DNA from: Pseudomonadota bacterium
GTDB lineage: Bacteria; Pseudomonadota; Gammaproteobacteria; Burkholderiales; Rhodocyclaceae
Length of the DNA stretch: 8,286 nucleotides
Direction: 5' to 3'
Assembly (NCBI GenBank): GCA_030917225.1
Contig: JAUPVD010000298.1
Span: 1 to 8,286, forward strand
In this document: piece by piece, positions 1-6,895 of the stretch
How positions within the stretch are numbered: the stretch's first letter is position 1
How the letters are laid out: the number at the start of each line of letters is the position of its first letter
Translations under genes and position numbers: made by a program
The notes under the pieces: generated by a model
The model's database searches: none
The model's input: only the letters and a program-made list of their open reading frames with translations
What the model was told of the DNA's origin: nothing

Positions 1-220
1 CGCTCATGTCGGGCAAACCGATGTCGAGGAGGACGAGGTCGGGGCGCAGTTCGGCGGCAAGCGCGAGTGCCTCGCTGCCGGTACCGGCTTCGCCGACGAC
101 CTCGATACCCGGAGTTTCACCGAGCCGGGAATGCAGTCCGTCGCGAACCAGCTGGTGGTCGTCTACCAGCAGGATGCGGATGGCGGTTGCGGCGGATGTT
201 TCGTCGTTGCGCTGGTTCAT
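1..220 (-). CDS. LuxR/NarL-type response regulator, receiver domain (partial, runs off left edge)
   Basis: This is the first 73 codons of a response regulator; the C-terminus, presumably a LuxR-type HTH output domain, lies outside the window. The visible part is a receiver domain. The acidic pair D20-D21 sits in ILLVDDHQLVRDGL and the probable phosphoacceptor is D66 in PDLVLLDIGLPDMS. The VDDHxLvRdGL wording is typical of the NarL/FixJ class. The start ATG at 218-220 overlaps the TGA of the upstream kinase (ATGA, 4 bp). A GGAGGA ribosome binding site lies about 9 bases upstream, inside the kinase's last codons, so the two are translationally coupled and are inferred to be cognate partners. 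The output domain is inferred from the class and from the HisKA_3 partner; it is not seen. Confidence 0.93.
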   Translation of the reverse strand, partial: MNQRNDETSAATAIRILLVDDHQLVRDGLHSRLGETPGIEVVGEAGTGSEALALAAELRPDLVLLDIGLPDMS

Positions 221-1584
221 GTCGCATTTTCCTCCATCGCTGCTGCAAGCGGGACCTGAACGACCAGCAGCGTGCCGCCGACATCGTTGCCCTGGCAGAC
301 CTCAAGCGTGCCGCCGTGGTGCTCCACCCGCTCCCGCATGTTGCGCAAGCCGATGCCCTTGCGTAGCGGACCCGAGGCATCGAGGCCGATGCCGTCGTCG
401 CGCAGCGAGAGGCGAAGGCGCTTGCTGTCGCTGTCGAGCGTCAGCTCGACGTGTCTCGCATGGGCATGGCGCTCGATGTTGGTCAGCGCCTCCTGCGCCA
501 CCCGATAAAGGCTTGTCGTTGCACTGCCCGCTGCAAGGGTGGGGAGTGGGCCAATCGCGGTATGTACGGCGATGCCGGTGCGCCGCCCGAAATCCTCGGC
601 GAGTTGTTCGAGCGCTGCTGGCAGCCCAAGGTTGTCAAGCAGGGAGGGGCGAAGGTTGTGTGAGATACGCCGGATTTCGCTGATTGCTTCGGAGAGACCG
701 GCGATGCCATCGTCGATGGCCGCCGACGCATCGCCGCGGCCGTTCTGCAGACGCTCCTGCGCCAGCTCGAAGCGGAACTTGGTGGATACCAGCAGTTGCG
801 AGAGGCCGTCGTGCAGCTCGCGCGACACACGGGCCCGCTCCTCCTCCTGCGACGAGACCAGTCGCTGTGTCAATTGCTTGAGCTGCTGGTCGGCGATGCG
901 TTGTTCGCTGATGTTGAGCGCCATGCCGCCGGCGAAGACGGCCAGTGCTGCCGTCACCGCCACGGCGGCCAGGCCGAGCATGGTCGCCGTGATGTTGGCG
1001 GCGGCCTGTTCCTTGATCTTCTGTGTGCCGGCAGCGACGTCATCAAGGTAAATGCCGGTGCCGTACATCCAGCCCCAGCGCTCAAGGTTGACGACATAGC
1101 TCAGCTTGTCGGCCGGTTGGCCCGTCGATGGCTTGTTCCAGATGTAGCGGAGAAAGCCGCCACCGTCACGAGCGATGCCAATCAGGCGCTGGATGACGGC
1201 GACCCCCTGCGGATCGCGAACCTCCCAGAGATTCTGGCCGATGAGGTCGGGTTCGCGCGGGTGCACGAGGTTGGTGCCGCTGCGGTCGTAGGCAAAGAAA
1301 TAACCGTCGTCGCCGAAGCTCATCGTGCTCAGGATGCGCTTTACCTCTTCCCGCGCCAGCGCATCGTCGCGCCCACCTTCGTAGATATGCTCGATCGAGG
1401 TCTGCGCGATCTGCACGTAGTGACGAAGCTCCGTGCGTTTGGCGGCGAGCATGCTTTCTTCGAGCAGAACCGCTTCCAGCCGGGCCAGTTCCCGCGACTG
1501 CAATGCCACCAGTGCCGCAATGGCGAGTACGGCGGCTACCACAGGCAGTACGGCGAGAACGATGATCTTTTGCCTGAGACGCAT
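217..1584 (-). CDS. Cache-domain sensor histidine kinase (NarX/DegS-like, HisKA_3 family)
   Basis: A 455-residue inner-membrane sensor kinase. An N-terminal membrane segment (about 7-28) is followed by a periplasmic single Cache domain of the sCache_2 type (about 40-190). Marker stretches there are DDGYFFAYDRSGTNLVHP (92-109), GGGFLRYIWNKP (141-152) and RWGWMYGTGIYLDD (169-182). A second membrane segment covers about 198-222. The cytoplasmic part begins with a HisKA_3 dimerisation helix, EEERARVSRELHDG, whose H258 is the probable phosphorylated histidine. The HATPase_c domain follows: N box around E365/N369, DDGIG (396-400), and the glycine-rich lid GIGLRNMRERVEHHGG (410-425). The family autophosphorylates and passes phosphate to a LuxR-type regulator, and the next gene fits. 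Cache domains of this kind often bind small organic acids, but the ligand cannot be read from this sequence. The ATG at 1582-1584 has GGAG about 11 bases upstream. Confidence 0.93.
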   Translation of the reverse strand: MRLRQKIIVLAVLPVVAAVLAIAALVALQSRELARLEAVLLEESMLAAKRTELRHYVQIAQTSIEHIYEGGRDDALAREEVKRILSTMSFGDDGYFFAYDRSGTNLVHPREPDLIGQNLWEVRDPQGVAVIQRLIGIARDGGGFLRYIWNKPSTGQPADKLSYVVNLERWGWMYGTGIYLDDVAAGTQKIKEQAAANITATMLGLAAVAVTAALAVFAGGMALNISEQRIADQQLKQLTQRLVSSQEEERARVSRELHDGLSQLLVSTKFRFELAQERLQNGRGDASAAIDDGIAGLSEAISEIRRISHNLRPSLLDNLGLPAALEQLAEDFGRRTGIAVHTAIGPLPTLAAGSATTSLYRVAQEALTNIERHAHARHVELTLDSDSKRLRLSLRDDGIGLDASGPLRKGIGLRNMRERVEHHGGTLEVCQGNDVGGTLLVVQVPLAAAMEENAT

Positions 1585-1618
1585 GGTGCTGTCGGCTCCG
1601 GGGTTGGGCTGAGCAGCT

Positions 1619-1624
1619 ATTGTA
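1619..1624 (-). promoter_or_regulatory. Candidate -10 box of the kinase/regulator operon
   Basis: Read on the minus strand this is TACAAT, one mismatch from TATAAT, 35 bases before the kinase ATG. No good -35 hexamer is seen at 16-18 bases spacing (GGCACG at 17), which would suit a promoter that needs an activator. This is inference from sequence only. Confidence 0.35.
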
Positions 1625-1670
1625 ATGGGCCGCTGCTCCGTCGTGCCGTTGTCCGGGCCGCTTGCGTAGG

Positions 1671-1696
1671 ACTACTTAGCGGCTATGGGTAGTAGT
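1671..1696. promoter_or_regulatory. Imperfect inverted repeat, candidate operator for a NarL-type regulator
   Basis: CTACTTAG (1672-1679) faces CTATGGGTAG (1683-1692), whose reverse complement is CTACCCATAG. Flanking bases extend the arms to ACTAC on the left and GTAGT on the right. The minus-strand heptamer TACCCAT (1685-1691) fits the E. coli NarL consensus TACYYMT; the plus-strand TACTTAG is a looser match. The centre lies about 70 bases upstream of the transcription start expected from the TACAAT box, a plausible activator distance. Autoregulation by the neighbouring response regulator is an inference. The same site could also serve the small gene at 1762. Confidence 0.4.
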
Positions 1697-1761
1697 GCGA
1701 ATGGTGCATCTGCCGGCATTCGCCGATAGTTGACGCTCGTTTGAATACAAGGGATGTCGGG

Positions 1762-1998
1762 ATGATTGAAAGCGCAAGTTTGACCATGGTCGATAGCCTC
1801 GAAGAGTGCAGCAACAGCTTGAGCAGCTTGCTTGAGGATGCCGTGCGTTATCGCTGGCTGCGCAAGCAGCAGGCCGCCAACTGCTGGCCGCAGGTGGTCG
1901 ATGGCCTGCATCGTCTGGTTGGCGACGAACTTGATGCCACTATTGACGACGCGATGCGTGGTGATTGCTCTGCGTCGGCGACCGCACGCCTGAACTGA
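1762..1998 (+). CDS. Small conserved-looking hypothetical protein with YRWLRKQ motif
   Basis: A 78-residue protein of unknown function. I chose the ATG at 1762 over an in-frame TTG at 1741 because AAGGGA lies about 8 bases before it. The protein is mostly helical and acidic in the middle, with no signal peptide or membrane segment. The stretch LEDAVRYRWLRKQQAAN (about residues 25-41) followed by ELDATIDDAMR (about 56-66) matches a pattern I recall from small phage-associated and chromosomal hypothetical proteins: a D-A-x-R-Y-R-W-L-R box, then a short helix with LDxxIDxAM. It stands alone, divergent from the kinase operon and convergent with the methyltransferase, with one base between the two stop codons. 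I do not assign a function. The motif and the ribosome binding site argue that it is real. Confidence 0.65.
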   Translation: MIESASLTMVDSLEECSNSLSSLLEDAVRYRWLRKQQAANCWPQVVDGLHRLVGDELDATIDDAMRGDCSASATARLN

Positions 1999-1999
1999 G

Positions 2000-2602
2000 T
2001 CAGTCTTTCCGCCGCCAGACCTGCCAGCGTTCCCGGCCCGCGAAAACCGGTATCGAATCACCCACGGGGCAGTCGTCTTCACGAACGAACCACGGCGACA
2101 GCAGCGTATCGAGTGCTTCCGGGGTGGTGCCGAACGGCGGCCCTTTCGGCTCGTCGCTGAAGAAGAAAAAACCGATCAGCCGGCCACCGGGAGCCAGCAA
2201 CTCGTGCATGCGTCGACCATAGTCCTCCCACAGTTTGCGCGGTAGCGCGCAGAGGAAGGCGCGTTCGTAAACCAGTTCGTAGGGGGCGGGCGGCGCAAAG
2301 CTGAAAAAGTCGCCGCAGACGAGCCGCCCCTGCCAGTTACCCAGCAGCACCCTTGCCGCTTCGATGGCCGCCGCAGAAAAATCCAGTGCCGTAACTTCCC
2401 AGCCTTGCTGCGCCAGCCAGGCACCTTCCCAGGCATGGCCGCAGCCGGGGATCAGCGCGCTCGGCCGACCTTCCTGCTTCGCCACATAATCCCTCAGCGC
2501 CTGCGGCACACCGCCCGCATTCCATGGCGTGGTGCCTTCGTCGAAGCGTTTGTCCCAGAAATCCGGATGTTCCGGCCGCTGGTGGTCGGGCTTGTCACTC
2601 AT
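2000..2602 (-). CDS. TPMT-family SAM-dependent methyltransferase
   Basis: A 200-residue cytoplasmic methyltransferase of the thiopurine S-methyltransferase superfamily (PF05724), about the usual length for bacterial members. The family's N-terminal signature is present as FWDKRFDEGTTPWNAGG (15-31). SAM-binding motif I reads ALIPGCGHAWEGAWLAQQG (49-67), and the acidic residue ending strand 2 is D74 in VTALDFS. Later family motifs are YERAFLCALP (112-121) and PGGRLIGFFFFSDEPKGPPFG (138-158). Relatives methylate thiols, halides, or selenium and tellurium compounds; the substrate cannot be told from sequence. The ATG at 2600-2602 has GGAAAG about 11 bases upstream. It is transcribed alone, away from hemC, and ends one base from the stop of the convergent small gene. 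Confidence 0.88.
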   Translation of the reverse strand: MSDKPDHQRPEHPDFWDKRFDEGTTPWNAGGVPQALRDYVAKQEGRPSALIPGCGHAWEGAWLAQQGWEVTALDFSAAAIEAARVLLGNWQGRLVCGDFFSFAPPAPYELVYERAFLCALPRKLWEDYGRRMHELLAPGGRLIGFFFFSDEPKGPPFGTTPEALDTLLSPWFVREDDCPVGDSIPVFAGRERWQVWRRKD

Positions 2603-2662
2603 TGTCGGTTTCGCTTTCCGTATTGCGCCGGTTTCGGCCCGCGAGGCCTCAGCTGGCCATGA

Positions 2663-2668
2663 TAAAAT
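2663..2668 (+). promoter_or_regulatory. Candidate -10 box of the hem operon
   Basis: TAAAAT lies in the 108-base gap between the divergent methyltransferase and hemC, giving an expected start near 2675 and a leader of about 35 bases. No recognisable -35 is seen at the usual distance. An eight-codon ATG..TAA frame (2659-2685) overlaps it but has no ribosome binding site, and I do not call it a gene. Confidence 0.35.
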
Positions 2669-2710
2669 TGCCCGGAATTTCGTAACCCCACTGCCTGCAG
2701 GGATCTCGCC

Positions 2711-3676
2711 TTGAACTCAGCCACCAGCAACGTTTCCGCCCCGAAAAAAATCGTCATTGCCTCACGCGAATCCCGTCTTGCCTTGTGGCAGGCAGAGCAT
2801 ATTCGTGATCGCCTGAGCGCTCTATACGTCGGTGCCGAGGTGAGCATTCTCGGCATGACCACACGCGGAGACCAGATCCTCGATCGCCCGCTGTCGCAGA
2901 TCGGCGGCAAGGGCCTGTTCATCAAGGAACTCGAAGTGGCGATGGAGGAAGGTCGTGCCGACCTCGCCGTGCATTCGCTGAAGGATGTGCCGATGGAGAT
3001 GCCCGAAGGGTTCTCGCTGACGGCCATCACGGCGCGCGAGAATCCACGCGATGCTTTCGTCTCGAACAAATATGCCGGACTCGACGATCTGCCGGCCGGT
3101 GCCGTGGTCGGTACTTCCAGCCTGCGCCGCGAGGCGATCCTGCGGGCAAAATATCCGCAACTGAAAATCGAACCCTTGCGCGGCAACCTCGACACGCGCT
3201 TGCGCAAGCTGGACGAAGGGCAGTACGACGCGATCATCCTGGCCGCCGCAGGACTCATCCGTCTCGGCCTGAAGGCGCGCATCAAGACCGTGCTGACGCC
3301 GGAACAGTCATTGCCGGCACCGGGCCAGGGCGCGCTGGGGATCGAAGTGCTGGCCGATCGGGCTGACGCAGCGGCCTGGATTGCGCCACTCAACGACGCT
3401 GAAACGGCGCATTGCGTGCAGGCCGAACGTGCCTTCTCGCGCGCCCTCGGCGGCAGTTGCCAGGTACCGCTCGGCGGCTACGCGATCATCGAGAATGGAC
3501 CCGACGGCGGCGACCTCTGGCTGCGCGGTTTCGTGGCGACGCCGGACGGCAAGGAAATGGTCAGCGGCGAGCTGCGCGGCAAGCCGGAAGACGCCGACAC
3601 AATCGGCCGCATGCTGGCGCAACTGCTGCGCGACCAGGGGGCTGACGCCATCCTGGCGAAACTTGCCCACTGCTGA
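2711..3676 (+). CDS. hemC: Hydroxymethylbilane synthase (porphobilinogen deaminase)
   Basis: A 321-residue cytoplasmic enzyme that polymerises four porphobilinogens into hydroxymethylbilane on a covalent dipyrromethane cofactor. Family motifs are in order: [14 protein letters not shown] (17-30), [12 protein letters not shown] (64-75), [15 protein letters not shown] (84-98) with catalytic D92, GTSSLRRE (134-141), [12 protein letters not shown] (156-167), [10 protein letters not shown] (177-186), [11 protein letters not shown] (202-212), and [12 protein letters not shown] (247-258) with C250 as the cofactor attachment cysteine. Length is normal for the family. The start is TTG at 2711: AGGGA lies about 8 bases upstream, and no ATG or GTG occurs in frame before the conserved SRESRLA motif. 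It is the first gene of the hemCDXY operon, with hemD 10 bases downstream. Confidence 0.98.
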   Translation: MNSATSNVSAPKKIVIASRESRLALWQAEHIRDRLSALYVGAEVSILGMTTRGDQILDRPLSQIGGKGLFIKELEVAMEEGRADLAVHSLKDVPMEMPEGFSLTAITARENPRDAFVSNKYAGLDDLPAGAVVGTSSLRREAILRAKYPQLKIEPLRGNLDTRLRKLDEGQYDAIILAAAGLIRLGLKARIKTVLTPEQSLPAPGQGALGIEVLADRADAAAWIAPLNDAETAHCVQAERAFSRALGGSCQVPLGGYAIIENGPDGGDLWLRGFVATPDGKEMVSGELRGKPEDADTIGRMLAQLLRDQGADAILAKLAHC

Positions 3677-3686
3677 TCCGGACGCC

Positions 3687-4499
3687 ATGACCGGCTCTGC
3701 TTCCGGTCCGATTATTGGTGGCCCACTTGTTGGTCCACTCTCCGGGCGCAGCATCGTCGTGACCCGGCCGCTGGCGCAGGCCGGCACGCTTGCCGACATG
3801 ATTACGCAGGCCGGTGGCGAGGCTGTTGTTTTTCCCCTGCTCGAAATCGGCCCGGCGCCAGACCCGGCACCGCTTGTTGATGCCGTGGCTGGCATCAGTG
3901 CCTATTCGCTGGCCGTGTTCATCAGCCCCAACGCGGTGGACTACAGCCTGCCGCAGATTCTGGCGCGCGGACCGTGGCCCGCTGAACTGATGCCTGCGGC
4001 CGTTGGCCAGGGAACTGTCCGTGCGCTCCTGGCGCATGGCGTGGCGGGAACGGTAGCACCGACCGAGCGTTTCGATTCAGAAGCCCTGCTGGCATTGCCC
4101 GAGCTGCAGGCAGCATGCGTGGCCGGCAAGCGCGTAGCGATCTTTCGCGGCAACGGCGGTCGTGAGTTGCTGGCCGACACGCTCAGCGAACGCGGTGCCC
4201 TGGTCGACTGTGTTCCCTGTTATTCGCGTTCGGCCCCTGCCGGCGGCGCTGAACCGTTGCTGGCACGCTGGCGCGAGGGCCGGCTGGATGCGCTGACCGT
4301 ATCCAGCAGCGAGGGATTGCGCCATCTGGTCGATATGCTCGATGCGGCAGGTCGGGAACGGCTGACGAAGACGCCGGTATTCGTGCCACATGAACGCATT
4401 GCCGAAAACGCGGCGACCCTTGGGCTGCAGAAGCTTATCCTGACCGGGCCGGCTGATGCCGGCATCATTGCCGGGTTGTGCACGTATAATTGGTCTTGA
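3687..4499 (+). CDS. hemD: Uroporphyrinogen-III synthase
   Basis: A 270-residue cytoplasmic enzyme that closes and inverts ring D of hydroxymethylbilane to give uroporphyrinogen III. The family diverges widely, so recognition rests on a few anchors plus context: SIVVTRPLAQAGTLADM (22-38), FPLLEIGP (49-56), AVFISPNAVDY (76-86), DALTVSSSEGLRHLV (201-215) and the terminal PVFVPHERIAENAATLGL (230-247). It follows hemC by 10 bases. The ATG at 3687 is the only reasonable start, although the frame stays open for about 300 bases upstream inside hemC; its ribosome binding site is weak, suggesting coupling to hemC. The first 20 residues are a Gly/Pro-rich extension (GPIIGGPLVGPLSG) ahead of the usual N-terminal strand, longer than in typical homologues. 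Confidence 0.95.
   Translation: MTGSASGPIIGGPLVGPLSGRSIVVTRPLAQAGTLADMITQAGGEAVVFPLLEIGPAPDPAPLVDAVAGISAYSLAVFISPNAVDYSLPQILARGPWPAELMPAAVGQGTVRALLAHGVAGTVAPTERFDSEALLALPELQAACVAGKRVAIFRGNGGRELLADTLSERGALVDCVPCYSRSAPAGGAEPLLARWREGRLDALTVSSSEGLRHLVDMLDAAGRERLTKTPVFVPHERIAENAATLGLQKLILTGPADAGIIAGLCTYNWS
4485..4490 (+). promoter_or_regulatory. Perfect TATAAT inside the hemD 3' end, possible internal promoter for hemX
   Basis: A consensus TATAAT falls in the last codons of hemD, 11 bases before the hemX ATG. A start at about 4497 would leave only some five bases of leader. No convincing -35 lies 16-18 bases upstream, so it may be chance. Confidence 0.2.
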
Positions 4500-4501
4500 C
4501 C

Positions 4502-5683
4502 ATGAGCGAAGAAAATTCCAAGTCCGTCGAAGCGGCGGTGACTGTGGCCGAGGCGCCAGGCGCCGCCGAACCCGTATCGCCATCCGCAACCCAGGCTCCG
4601 CCCCAGCCTGCTGTTCAGCCCGCGGTTGCAGCCGCCAATGCAGCGCCAACGGCGTCCAGATCCGCGACCTGGCAGAACCCGTGGCTATGGGTTGCTGCCG
4701 GTGCGCTGGCCTTGTCTGGCTGGCAGTGGATCGAAACCCGTTTGCGTCTGGCGGACACGCAGCAGGAACTGGCCAAGCGTCTGGCTGACAGCGACAGCGC
4801 CAGCAGGGAAAGCCGGCTGGTGGCCAAACAGTCGCAGGACCAGTTGATGGCGCTGCAGGCCAAGCTTGGGGCGCTGGAATCCAAGCTGACCGACTCGCAG
4901 AGCCAGCAGGCCTCGCTCGAAAACCTCTATCAGGATCTGGCGCGCAACCGCGATGAATGGGCGCTTTCGGAGATCGAACAGAGCGTCACGCTGGCCGCGC
5001 AGCAGTTGCAGTTGGCCGGCAACGTGCAAGGCGCGATCCTGGCGTTGCAGGCGGCGGATGCGCGACTTTCCGGTTCTGCGCGCCCCCAGTTCATCAGCCT
5101 GCGCAAGTCGCTCGGGCGCGATCTCGATCGTTTGAAAGCCTTGCCGCAGGTCGATGTGCCGAGCATGAGCCTGCGTCTCGAAAATGTCGTGGCGGCCATC
5201 GATACCCTGCCTCTGGCAGTCGATGTGCGGCCGCGTGAAGAATCCCGCCAGGACCCCGTTGTGCCGCCGGAGGCGAGCGCCTGGCAGCGGCTGGCCATCG
5301 AGATGTGGCATGAGGTGCGCGGGCTGGTGCGCATCCAGCGATTCGATCGCGATGAACCGGTGCTCCTGGCGCCGGGGCAGGTTTTCTTCCTGCGCGAAAA
5401 CATCAAGTTGCGCTTGCTCAACGCCCGGCTGGCGCTGCTCTCGCGCGACCAGTGGACTTTCCGTAATGAGCTGAAGGTCTCGCAGGTGCTGATGGAGCGC
5501 CATTTCGACGCGCAGAATAAGTCGGTGCAGACCGCCCTGGGTTCGCTCAAGCAACTGGGGGCGTCCGAGGTGGCGATCGATCTGCCGACGCTCAACGAGA
5601 GCCTTTCGGCCATCAGGAACTTCAAGCTGGCCCGTGACAGGGATGTTCGCGACGTGCGTGACGTACGAGATGCGCGCAAATGA
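4502..5683 (+). CDS. hemX: HemX family inner-membrane protein (uroporphyrinogen-III C-methyltransferase-like annotation)
   Basis: A 393-residue protein of the HemX family (PF04375). The first 57 residues are an Ala/Pro-rich, low-complexity cytoplasmic tail. One membrane segment (about 60-77, PWLWVAAGALALSGWQWI) anchors a long periplasmic part. That part starts with a predicted coiled coil (about 80-150, rich in Leu, Gln, Ser, Lys) and continues with the conserved HemX body, including EIEQSVTLAAQQLQLAGN (157-174), WHEVRGLVRIQR (269-280) and FFLRENIKLRLLNARLALL (295-313). Older databases call it a uroporphyrinogen methyltransferase, but there is no methyltransferase fold here and its role is unsettled. 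The ATG at 4502 is preferred to an in-frame TTG at 4490; neither has a clear ribosome binding site. The C-terminus ends in a short Arg-Asp-Val repeat and overlaps hemY by 4 bases. Confidence 0.93.
   Translation: MSEENSKSVEAAVTVAEAPGAAEPVSPSATQAPPQPAVQPAVAAANAAPTASRSATWQNPWLWVAAGALALSGWQWIETRLRLADTQQELAKRLADSDSASRESRLVAKQSQDQLMALQAKLGALESKLTDSQSQQASLENLYQDLARNRDEWALSEIEQSVTLAAQQLQLAGNVQGAILALQAADARLSGSARPQFISLRKSLGRDLDRLKALPQVDVPSMSLRLENVVAAIDTLPLAVDVRPREESRQDPVVPPEASAWQRLAIEMWHEVRGLVRIQRFDRDEPVLLAPGQVFFLRENIKLRLLNARLALLSRDQWTFRNELKVSQVLMERHFDAQNKSVQTALGSLKQLGASEVAIDLPTLNESLSAIRNFKLARDRDVRDVRDVRDARK
5633..5680 (+). repeat. Degenerate 9-bp repeat coding Arg-Asp-Val units at the HemX C-terminus
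   Basis: The last 16 residues of HemX read RDRDVRDVRDVRDARK. The DNA units (CGCGACGTG, CGTGACGTA, CGAGATGCG) are imperfect 9-mers that run up to the hemY start. The protein period is clear; the DNA period is diverged. Confidence 0.6.
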
Positions 5684-6852
5684 GGGGTCTGTTCTGGTTC
5701 CTCGTACTGTTCGCGCTGGCGGTCGGGTTGTCGATGGCGGCGCGCTTCAATGATGCCTACGTCCTCATGGTGTTGCCGCCGTGGCGGGTCGAAGTCTCGC
5801 TCAATCTCGCGCTGGCAGTGCTTGCGGGCAGCTTCCTGCTGCTCTACGGCGCCTTGCGCGGCATTGCCCTGACGCTTGCCCTGCCCGGACGCGTGCGCGA
5901 TTTTCGCGAGCGTCGCCGGAAGGAAAAATCTGCAGCAGTATTCGAGGATGCGGTGCGCCTGCTGTTCGAAGGACGCTTTGGCCACGCCCTGAAAAAAGCG
6001 GCGGAAGCGCATGCGGCAGGCGAAGCGCCGGGGCTGGCAGCGCTGATTGCCGCCCGTGCCGCACAGCGCATGCGCGAGCCCGGCAAGCAGGAGGCCTGGC
6101 TGGATCGCGCGACGCTTGATGACGCACGTACCGAGACGGCGCGCCTGATGCTCGAAGCGGAGATGTGCCTGGATGCCCGCCGTTTCGACGATGCTGTCGC
6201 CGTGCTTGCGCGTCTGCAGCAGATTGCCGGCCGGCACATCGCCGCCTTGCGTCTGGAATTGCGTGCGCAGCAGGGCTGCGGCAACTGGGATGAGGTGCTG
6301 CGCATCGCGCGGCAGCTGGAGAAACGCGATGCGCTGGCGGAAGAGGTGGCGCGCGAACTCAAACTGAAGGCGCATCGGGAGAACATTGCCCAGCGATGCA
6401 GCGATGCTGGCCAGTTGCGTGCCTATCTCGGGCGCGTACCGGCCAGCGAAACAGGGCCACGACTGGCGGGTGAGGTGGCCAAGGCGCTCAATGCGCTGGG
6501 CGATCACGAACAGGCTCGCTGGGTGATCGAGACCCAATTGAATCGGGAGTGGGACAGCGCGTTGGTCTCGCTTTATGGCGATGCCGGTGTCAATGCTGCG
6601 GCGCGCCTCGGTTGTGCGGAGGCCTGGCTCCAGCAGCATCCTCGCGAGGCGGTACTGCTGGTGACGCTGGGCCGCCTATGCATGCAGCAGCAATTGTGGG
6701 GCAAGGCCCAGAGCTATCTGGAGGCTTCGTTGTCCATCGAAGCATCGCGCGAGGCCCATCTGGCACTTGCGGCATTGGCTGACCAGCTGGGTCGAACCGA
6801 CGAGGCAAACCGGCACTATCGTGCTGCGGCGCAGCTTCCGGTTTCCGAGTGA
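5680..6852 (+). CDS. hemY: HemY family inner-membrane TPR protein
   Basis: A 390-residue protein of the proteobacterial HemY family, close to the E. coli length. It is not the Bacillus protoporphyrinogen oxidase of the same name. Two N-terminal membrane segments (about 3-22 and 39-60) bracket the family marker FNDAYVLMVLPPWRVEVSLN (23-42). A basic stretch, RVRDFRERRRKEK (71-83), follows, and the rest is Ala/Leu-rich helical repeats of TPR type, for example AVRLLFEGRFGHALKKAAEA (91-110) and the final LALAALADQLGRTDEANRHYRAA. The family is always found behind hemX or hemD and is thought to help late heme synthesis at the membrane, but its reaction is not established. The ATG overlaps the hemX TGA (ATGA), so translation is coupled. 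No terminator is seen behind it. Confidence 0.94.
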   Translation: MRGLFWFLVLFALAVGLSMAARFNDAYVLMVLPPWRVEVSLNLALAVLAGSFLLLYGALRGIALTLALPGRVRDFRERRRKEKSAAVFEDAVRLLFEGRFGHALKKAAEAHAAGEAPGLAALIAARAAQRMREPGKQEAWLDRATLDDARTETARLMLEAEMCLDARRFDDAVAVLARLQQIAGRHIAALRLELRAQQGCGNWDEVLRIARQLEKRDALAEEVARELKLKAHRENIAQRCSDAGQLRAYLGRVPASETGPRLAGEVAKALNALGDHEQARWVIETQLNREWDSALVSLYGDAGVNAAARLGCAEAWLQQHPREAVLLVTLGRLCMQQQLWGKAQSYLEASLSIEASREAHLALAALADQLGRTDEANRHYRAAAQLPVSE

Positions 6853-6867
6853 ATTGCGTTAAGCTGA

Positions 6868-6887
6868 ACCTTCCATCTGCTGGAGGT
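6868..6887 (+). promoter_or_regulatory. Hairpin covering the ribosome binding site of the four-cysteine protein
   Basis: ACCTTCCA (6868-6875) can pair with TGGAGGT (6881-6887) across a five-base loop, with one bulged T. The right arm contains the GGAGG ribosome binding site (6882-6886) of the gene starting at 6896. A stem of about seven pairs could reduce translation; no ligand or trigger is evident. Confidence 0.35.
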
Positions 6888-6895
6888 GCAGGGCA

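Noticed and set aside
796..1692. 298-codon plus-strand frame
   Set aside because: Antisense to the sensor kinase, which carries all expected motifs; the product resembles no family.
1672..2082. 136-codon minus-strand frame over the small gene
   Set aside because: It would overlap both the methyltransferase and the small YRWLRKQ gene and has no motif. The plus-strand gene has a ribosome binding site and a recognisable box.
2659..2685. Eight-codon ATG..TAA frame before hemC, possible leader peptide
   Set aside because: No ribosome binding site, no run of regulatory codons and no attenuator hairpin. Its ATG lies upstream of the expected transcription start.
2599..3393. 264-codon minus-strand frame
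   Set aside because: Antisense to hemC; Ser/Arg-rich translation with no recognisable motif.
3381..3686. Upstream extension of the hemD frame, which would give a 372-residue protein
   Set aside because: The extra 102 residues are hemC read in another frame (Arg/Ser-rich). The conserved HemD start follows the ATG at 3687.
4930..6639. Very long open frame (569 codons) on the minus strand
   Set aside because: It lies antisense to hemX and hemY, both recognised families, and its translation is Arg/Ala/Ser-rich with no domain. It is an artefact of GC-rich codon use.
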